Assembly (NCBI GenBank): GCA_963837815.1
Contig: CAWIOS010000009.1
Coordinates: 868,001-932,000, forward strand
Length of the DNA: 64,000 nt
From: Fen-1273 sp963837815
Lineage (GTDB): Bacteria > Bacteroidota > Ignavibacteria > UBA10030 > UBA6906
Reading direction: 5' to 3'
Part shown: positions 58,985 to 64,000 of the stretch, one piece after another
How positions within the stretch are numbered: position 1 is the stretch's first letter
Layout of the letters: each line of letters opens with the position of its first letter
Program-made: the position numbers and the translations under genes
The notes under the pieces: model-generated
What the model saw: the letters and a program-made list of their open reading frames with translations, nothing else
Told to the model about the DNA's origin: nothing
The model's database searches: none

Positions 58985-59470
58985 ATGCGAGGAATCCGAG
59001 GTGCAGGAATTGTTCTGGCGTTTGCGTTATTGACCGCTCCGTCGGCCCCCGGTCAGGGGAAAGAGACGGCGCCCAATTTCAAGCTGAAAAACGCCGCGGG
59101 AGAGCCGGTGGAACTTGCGAAGCTCCACGGAAAAGTCGTCGTTGTGAATTTCTGGGCGACGTGGTGCGGGCCCTGCCGTGCGGAGATTCCGGGGATGCTC
59201 GACATTTATCAGAAATACAGGGGGAAGGGGCTGGAGATCGTAGGCATCTCCGTTGATCAGGACGGCTGGGGTGCGATCACGCCGTTCGTCAAGAAACTCA
59301 ACATCACGTATCCCGTGGTTCTCGGAAACGGGGAGGTGACGGATGCGTACGGGGGTATCGATGCGATTCCGACGACATTCTTCGTCGACAGGAACGGCAA
59401 AGTCCTCCAGCGTCACGTCGGGTATATGTCAAAAGACGATTTTGAAAAGGCGGTGCGGAGTTTCCTCTGA
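58985..59470 (+). CDS. TlpA/ResA-like thiol-disulfide oxidoreductase
   Basis: 161 aa, exported. Signal peptide RGAGIVLAFALLTAPSAPGQ, then the TlpA pattern APNFKLKNAAGEPVELAKLH, active site FWATWCGPCRAEIPG (Cys61 and Cys64), the VDQDGWGAITPF insertion and cis-Pro segment AIPTTFFVDRNG. ATG 58985 is chosen for AGGAGGAG upstream and the clean signal peptide; the longer frame from 58898 starts before it without a site. Likely delivers reducing power in the periplasm. Ends shortly before a terminator shared with the convergent gene. Confidence 0.88.
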   Translation: MRGIRGAGIVLAFALLTAPSAPGQGKETAPNFKLKNAAGEPVELAKLHGKVVVVNFWATWCGPCRAEIPGMLDIYQKYRGKGLEIVGISVDQDGWGAITPFVKKLNITYPVVLGNGEVTDAYGGIDAIPTTFFVDRNGKVLQRHVGYMSKDDFEKAVRSFL

Positions 59471-59498
59471 TCGTTCCCCGCTTCAGGCTCCTTTCATG

Positions 59499-59532
59499 CG
59501 CCCCCTGCGATATCTGACGGGGGGCGTTTCTT
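59499..59532 (+). terminator. Intrinsic terminator after the TlpA-like gene
   Basis: CGCCCCC (59499-59505), 14-nt loop, GGGGGCG (59520-59526), then TTTCTT. It lies between two convergent genes and overlaps the stop codon of the minus-strand gene that ends at 59531. Confidence 0.6.
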
Positions 59533-62035
59533 ATTCCCACAGGATCGAGTACTTCCGGAGGTCCGCCGCCGCTGCGGAGTCGCCCGGGGCTGCGCGCACG
59601 AGCCGGCGCAGGGCGGCGATTGCGGGGGCATGGCGCTCTTTCCTGACGTAAATGCCGGCAAGGAGGCGAAGTGCATCGGGGTTTTCCCCGTCCCGGAGCG
59701 CTTTCATCGCCTGGTCGATTCCCATCTCGTAGAGCCCCATCGATGCGAACTGCCGTCCGATGGCAATCTCCAGCCTCCCGTGCGTTTCCTCGGAAGGGAG
59801 CGAGTCGATGCATGCCATGATCAACCGGAGCGATCCTGTCAGGGGGTCCGTCGGCCGCGCGCGTTCGGCGAGCTTCACCCCCTCCCGGGCTCCCGCGGTG
59901 TCCCCCAGGGCGAGCGAGAACACCGCCCCGAACACCTCCCCGGAAAAACGCCCCGGGTCGAGCCTGAGCGACTCTCGGAGCATCGCGACCCCCTGCGTCC
60001 GGAATCCGAGTATCCAGTAGCTCAGCGCGGCCTCCTGGTATTTTGCGGCCTTCTCTTCGCCGGGGGGGTCCGCCGCGGCGTCCCGGAGGAGGGCGATGAT
60101 GTTCTCGTGGGCCTGTGCCTGGCTCAGGTATGCGGCTGACTGGGGAATCGTCCGGAAACGCGCAAAGAGCATACCCGCGGTGTCGATGTCCATTGCAAAT
60201 TCGCGCGCGATCGCTTCGTAGAACAGCGAAGGCGTCTCCGCCCCCGGGACCCGTTCCATCGCGCGGAATGTCGCAAGCGCCCGGCGTTCGCCACCGTACG
60301 CGAGCGCATAGACTCCCTGGAGGAACGCCGCCTCGACGGGGCCGTACCCTCCCGCCGCGGCGACGAGTGACGGCTGGTGAATGTCCCCTTTCTCGCCGAC
60401 CCGGTAGACCCGCACGTCCCCGAACGAGAAGACCGGCGTAAACGTATGCCGGATGGAGAGCGCCATCTGGAATGCAAAATCGGGTATCTGGTGCGCCTGG
60501 AGTTCGCACACGAGATACCGTATCCCGTAATCCCGGATCCTGTTGTCGAACTCTTCCGTCGGAATGAGCGGGTTGAGCACGAGGAGCGGCCTCCCCTCCA
60601 GCCAGAGCGCGGCGGCCTTGATCTTTGAGCCGACCACGGTTCCGGCGGGGGATTCTTCCGCTATCCACGACGCCGCGCGGCGGGGGAGGAGCAGGAGTTC
60701 GTCCGGATACGGGTCGTTTCCGGCGTGGAGAGAGACGAACTCGTCCGGGTTGCTCCGGTATGCGAGGTTCGTCGCAATGACGTTCCGTATCCACACGAGG
60801 TTCGGCACGGCGAGGAGAAGGACGAGCGCGGGGAGCGCGACGGTCCACATGCGCCCGTTCGGTCTCCCCTTCAGTGTTCCAAAGGTCTCCGCAAGCCCCG
60901 CCGCTCCGCACCAGAGGAGGAGCAGGATGGCGGGAAAGAGGAAACGTATGTCCGACACGGGATACAGCGCGATGATTGCTCCGTATGCGGGGATGAGCGC
61001 CGCGAGGAATGGTCCGTGAACCGTGTCGCGGGCGATGCGGCGCACCCCGAGTGCGACTGGGATGCACGAGACGATCGCGAGCGGCCAGCGGGCAGCGACG
61101 GTGAACGCCAGAACCGCGCGGAAGAGAGGGTCCGAGGAATCCGTTACGCTGTACGTCCAGCCTGCGTTGAACGGTGCCGTGAGCATCGAAAGGAGCGCTC
61201 CGCCGTAGAATGTCGCGCTCCGGGAGAGCCGCGCGCCGATCTCCGCAAGGGGGGAGGACGAGGACGCCGTGTAGACGTGGGAGAAGAAGAGCGATAGGTT
61301 CCTCAGTCCGGGATTCTCCGCGCGGGCGACAACGATCTCGTTTCTCACGTACCAGAGTCCGTACGCGAGCGACACGGTGACGAGGAGAAGGAGGAGTGTC
61401 CGCGTGCGGCCGCGGAGGAGGAGGAGAACTGCCGCAGCGAACACGAGCGCGATGCCGACTTCGCGGAGAAACACCGCCGCGGTGAGCGCCGCGATGAGGT
61501 ACGGCGTGAGGCGCTCGTCCGCCTCGGGCCCGGAGAAAAGGCGGTCGAGGAGCAGCATCACGATCACGCAGCAGGCCGCGAACGGGATGTCCGAGAGCAC
61601 CTGCGTCGAATAGAGGACGAACAGGGGATTGACGGCAAGGAAGAGCGCCGCCCCGGTGGCCGCACCCGCGGAGACTTTCCGCGACAGGAACATCTGAAAC
61701 GCGGCGAGCGTCACGAAGCCTGCAAGCACCGTGACGATCTTTGCCGCCGGGATGCTCAGGGGGAACGCGAGCGCCGCCGGGGCCAGCAGCAGGGGATAGA
61801 GGGGAGCGTTGAACACGTACCGCTCGGGCTCCGGCCCCATGCCGTTCCTGAAACCCTCGAGGCGCGAAAGAGAGTGGGCCCAGCCGAGATAGTTCACACT
61901 GTCCGGGCTATAGAGCATTGTCTCGTTAATGCAGAGGAGGCAGATGACGATGAAGACGATGCACGGGAGGGCGGGGAGAGCCCAGCGGAGGAGGGGAAGG
62001 GCCCGCTTGTGCGGGCCGCTGGAAGTGTCATCCAT
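59531..62035 (-). CDS. GT-C-like polytopic membrane protein with C-terminal TPR region
   Basis: 834 aa. Residues ~15-480 contain about eleven hydrophobic segments. The first outer loop holds an acidic motif after helix 1 (YSPDSVNYLGWAHSL, Asp45), typical of lipid-linked-sugar glycosyltransferases of the GT39/ArnT/GT-C class, and the block YVFNAPLYPLLLAPAALAF. From ~residue 550 the protein is soluble and built of TPR-like helical repeats (ARFRTIPQSAAYLSQAQAHE, LRLLAGIYVRKERHAPAIAA). Likely transfers a sugar outside the inner membrane, but donor and acceptor are unknown. It begins just behind the nrdJ terminator, and no promoter of its own was seen. Confidence 0.7.
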   Translation of the reverse strand: MDDTSSGPHKRALPLLRWALPALPCIVFIVICLLCINETMLYSPDSVNYLGWAHSLSRLEGFRNGMGPEPERYVFNAPLYPLLLAPAALAFPLSIPAAKIVTVLAGFVTLAAFQMFLSRKVSAGAATGAALFLAVNPLFVLYSTQVLSDIPFAACCVIVMLLLDRLFSGPEADERLTPYLIAALTAAVFLREVGIALVFAAAVLLLLRGRTRTLLLLLVTVSLAYGLWYVRNEIVVARAENPGLRNLSLFFSHVYTASSSSPLAEIGARLSRSATFYGGALLSMLTAPFNAGWTYSVTDSSDPLFRAVLAFTVAARWPLAIVSCIPVALGVRRIARDTVHGPFLAALIPAYGAIIALYPVSDIRFLFPAILLLLWCGAAGLAETFGTLKGRPNGRMWTVALPALVLLLAVPNLVWIRNVIATNLAYRSNPDEFVSLHAGNDPYPDELLLLPRRAASWIAEESPAGTVVGSKIKAAALWLEGRPLLVLNPLIPTEEFDNRIRDYGIRYLVCELQAHQIPDFAFQMALSIRHTFTPVFSFGDVRVYRVGEKGDIHQPSLVAAAGGYGPVEAAFLQGVYALAYGGERRALATFRAMERVPGAETPSLFYEAIAREFAMDIDTAGMLFARFRTIPQSAAYLSQAQAHENIIALLRDAAADPPGEEKAAKYQEAALSYWILGFRTQGVAMLRESLRLDPGRFSGEVFGAVFSLALGDTAGAREGVKLAERARPTDPLTGSLRLIMACIDSLPSEETHGRLEIAIGRQFASMGLYEMGIDQAMKALRDGENPDALRLLAGIYVRKERHAPAIAALRRLVRAAPGDSAAAADLRKYSILWE

Positions 62036-62048
62036 GTTGTGACGCCTG

Positions 62049-62079
62049 AAAAAAAATCCAGCCGCCTGCGCGGCTGGAT
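62049..62079 (-). terminator. Intrinsic terminator of nrdJ
   Basis: On the minus strand ATCCAGCCGC, loop GCAG, GCGGCTGGAT, then an eight-T run (plus-strand A run 62049-62056). A 10-bp perfect stem with U-tract, 28 nt behind the nrdJ stop and 14 nt before the next gene's ATG. Confidence 0.85.
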
Positions 62080-62106
62080 GTCTGGTCTTGAACGGAACCC
62101 GTCAGA

Positions 62107-64000
62107 TCAGCATTTGCTCCAGCCGCAGTTATAGCAGACAACGCATCCGCTGACGTGCTCGACGTTCGTCCCGCACTCCGGGCACGTCGTCGAACTTCCC
62201 TGGGAGCTCTTTGCCGGCCCCTGGGTCGCGTGTGCGCTCTGCATCCCTGCCGCCGTTGCCGGGGATCTCTTCGCGGCGATGTGCTCGCGGTTCTCGATGT
62301 AGTGTTCGATCACCTTGCCGATTGCGTCCGGCGTGGAGAGGATCTGGCCTCCGTGCCCGTCCCAGACGGGGGAGGGTCCTGAGATTCCTTTGAGCTGCTT
62401 CACGATCTCGCGCGGCTCGATGCCGGAGCGGAGACCCAGCGAGATCAGCCTGCTGATTGCCTCGGACTGTGCGGCCGCGTTCCCGCCCGCCTTGCCGATT
62501 GTCGTGAAGACCTCGCACAGGCCGGTCTCATCTTCGTTAATCGTCACGTAGAGGTACCCCTCGCCGGTTTTCATCCGTTCGGTCACCCCCACGGTCATCT
62601 GGGGGCGCTGCCGCGGCGAGCGGGCGTGCTTTTCGTCGGAACGGCCGGTTTTTTTCCCTTCCTGCTTTACAGCGAACTCTTCGGTTTGAAGAATCCCTTC
62701 CCTGCTCCCCTCCCTGTAGACCGTGATCCCCTTCAGCCCCGATTTGTACGCCGTCATGTAGATGTCCGCGACGGTCTCGACGCTCACGTTTTCCGCCAGG
62801 TTCACCGTCGACGAAATGCTGCTGTCGACGTATTTCTGGATCACCCCCTGCATCTTGACGCGGAAATACGGATCGATCTGATGGGCGGTGACGACGTGGG
62901 GGGGAAGTTCCTCATCGCTGCCGAACATCTGTTTGATGAGCGGATGATACACCTTGTATTCCGAGTACGTTTCGCCGTCGTGGTTCTTCACTTTCCGGCG
63001 GTAGCTCGTGCAGAATATCGGTTCGATCCCCGAGCTCGTCTGGGCGACGATCGATCCCGTCCCCACCGGGGGCATCGTGATGACGGTGCTATTCCGGATT
63101 CCGTTCGCCCTGATGTTGTCCTGGATTTCCTGCGGGAGCCCCTGGACGAACTTGCTCCGGGAATACCCCTCCCAGGAGAAGAGGGGGAAGGGTCCTTTTT
63201 CGCGCGCCAGCTCGACGGATGTCGCGTACGACTCGTCCCGGATCGTGCGCATCATCTTCTCGGTCTCGTCGAGCGCTTCCTGCGTATCGTACTTGATCTT
63301 CATCATCACGAGCGCGTCCGCCAGCCCGGTGATGCCGAGCCCGATGCGCCGGTCCGAGGCCACCGCCTTCTTGATTTTGTCGAGCGCGTGGTTCTCCATG
63401 TTGTAATCGATGATGTTGTCCATGAACCGGGTCGCCACCCGGGTCACTTCCGCAAGCTCCTTGTAGTCGAATTTTCCCTGGTCGTCGACGAATTTGCTCA
63501 GGTTGATGTTCCCCAGGTTGCACGCGGTGTAGGCGGCCAGGGGCTGCTCGCCGCACGGGTTCGTGCTGCTCAGGGGGTTGGCGTATTCGACGTTGTGGAA
63601 GTCCTTCATCGTGTCCCAGAAGATGATCCCGGGCTCGGCCGATGCGTGTGCGTTCTTGATGATCTTGAACCAGAGTTCCTTCGCCTTCACTTTCCTGTAG
63701 CCCTTCCCGTTCCAGCGGAGCTCGAAATCAAGGTCGTTCGTGACCGCGTTCATGAACTCGTGCGTGATGAGCACGCTGATGTTTGCGTGCTGCACCTTCA
63801 CGCGCCGCGGGTCGTTCTTGATCGTGATGAACCGCTCGATATCGGGGTGGTCGACGCGCATCGTCAGCATGAGCGCGCCGCGCCGGCCGGCCTGCGACAC
63901 CGTGTTCGTGCTCTCGCTGAAGAGATTCATGAACGCGGTTGCGCCGGGCGAGTGATCGATCGTGGCGTTGACGGCGGCCCCTTCGGGGCGCAGGACGGAG
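62107..64000 (-). CDS. nrdJ: Adenosylcobalamin-dependent ribonucleotide reductase (class II), 5' part outside window
   Basis: Reduces ribonucleotides to deoxyribonucleotides with a B12-derived radical, independent of oxygen. The frame is open to the window edge (SVLRPEGAAVNATIDHSPGA before Met at 63930), so only the C-terminal ~630 residues are seen. Visible blocks: SQAGRRGALMLTMRVDHPDI, NPCGEQPLAAYTACNLGNIN (radical-site Cys region), TVITMPPVGTGSIVAQTSSG. The C-terminus has a zinc-ribbon with CPECGTNVEHVSGCVVCYNC and a final CGWSKC, which carries the redox Cys pair and hands electrons to the active site. No class I or III genes are in view. Ends at a strong terminator. Confidence 0.95.
   Translation of the reverse strand, partial: SVLRPEGAAVNATIDHSPGATAFMNLFSESTNTVSQAGRRGALMLTMRVDHPDIERFITIKNDPRRVKVQHANISVLITHEFMNAVTNDLDFELRWNGKGYRKVKAKELWFKIIKNAHASAEPGIIFWDTMKDFHNVEYANPLSSTNPCGEQPLAAYTACNLGNINLSKFVDDQGKFDYKELAEVTRVATRFMDNIIDYNMENHALDKIKKAVASDRRIGLGITGLADALVMMKIKYDTQEALDETEKMMRTIRDESYATSVELAREKGPFPLFSWEGYSRSKFVQGLPQEIQDNIRANGIRNSTVITMPPVGTGSIVAQTSSGIEPIFCTSYRRKVKNHDGETYSEYKVYHPLIKQMFGSDEELPPHVVTAHQIDPYFRVKMQGVIQKYVDSSISSTVNLAENVSVETVADIYMTAYKSGLKGITVYREGSREGILQTEEFAVKQEGKKTGRSDEKHARSPRQRPQMTVGVTERMKTGEGYLYVTINEDETGLCEVFTTIGKAGGNAAAQSEAISRLISLGLRSGIEPREIVKQLKGISGPSPVWDGHGGQILSTPDAIGKVIEHYIENREHIAAKRSPATAAGMQSAHATQGPAKSSQGSSTTCPECGTNVEHVSGCVVCYNCGWSKC

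Overview
The window is a GC-rich bacterial chromosome segment. It most likely comes from the Fibrobacterota-Chlorobiota-Bacteroidota (FCB) side of the tree, near Ignavibacteria or Chlorobi-like lineages. The evidence is a PorV/PorQ-family outer-membrane protein, a TonB-dependent receptor with an N-terminal carboxypeptidase-regulatory-like domain, a large secreted protein ending in a type 9 secretion (T9SS)-like C-terminal domain, and a class II (B12-dependent) ribonucleotide reductase. The exact lineage is inference. No CRISPR array, insertion sequence, integrase or rRNA gene was seen.

Positions 1-27,600 form one uninterrupted plus-strand block: rpoB (5' end outside the window), rpoC, rpsL, rpsG, fusA, tuf, the S10 and spc clusters (rpsJ to rpmJ, including secY, map and infA), the alpha cluster (rpsM, rpsK, rpsD, rpoA, rplQ) and engB. 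Two things break the usual layout. A tRNA-Gln(UUG) gene preceded by palindromic tandem repeats sits between rplR and rpsE. L5, L22 and L17 carry long low-complexity extensions. A class V aminotransferase and serA follow in tight overlap (27,595-30,344) and end at a clear intrinsic terminator.

Positions 30,380-40,660 are accessory surface functions: a strong promoter, a leader of about 400 nt, a TonB-dependent receptor, a secreted CTD protein, a PorV-like barrel, then a long PIG-L/LmbE-type protein that seems to have lost its metal ligands. Ten single-base frameshifts fall in three of these genes and nowhere else that I could see. Positions 40,686-49,770 carry an SGNH-hydrolase/TPR protein, an NHL-type beta-propeller, ssb, ggt, a triplet of DnaA-box-like 12-mers, carA, a methyltransferase and a CRP-GAF-PP2C phosphatase.

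Positions 49,849-64,000 hold an Lhr-type helicase, an efflux adaptor with two MacB/FtsX-type permeases (no ATPase in the cluster), two thioredoxin-fold proteins, a GT-C-like membrane protein with a TPR tail, and the 3' part of nrdJ. Between the two permeases, the coding end of the first permease is present three times in tandem, which looks like the scar of a collapsed paralogue array. Six putative promoters share a 17-bp spacer and a TAnnTT -10 element, which gives a usable promoter signature for this genome. The best candidate for a little-described system is the receptor / CTD protein / PorV-like cassette at 30.8-38.2 kb.
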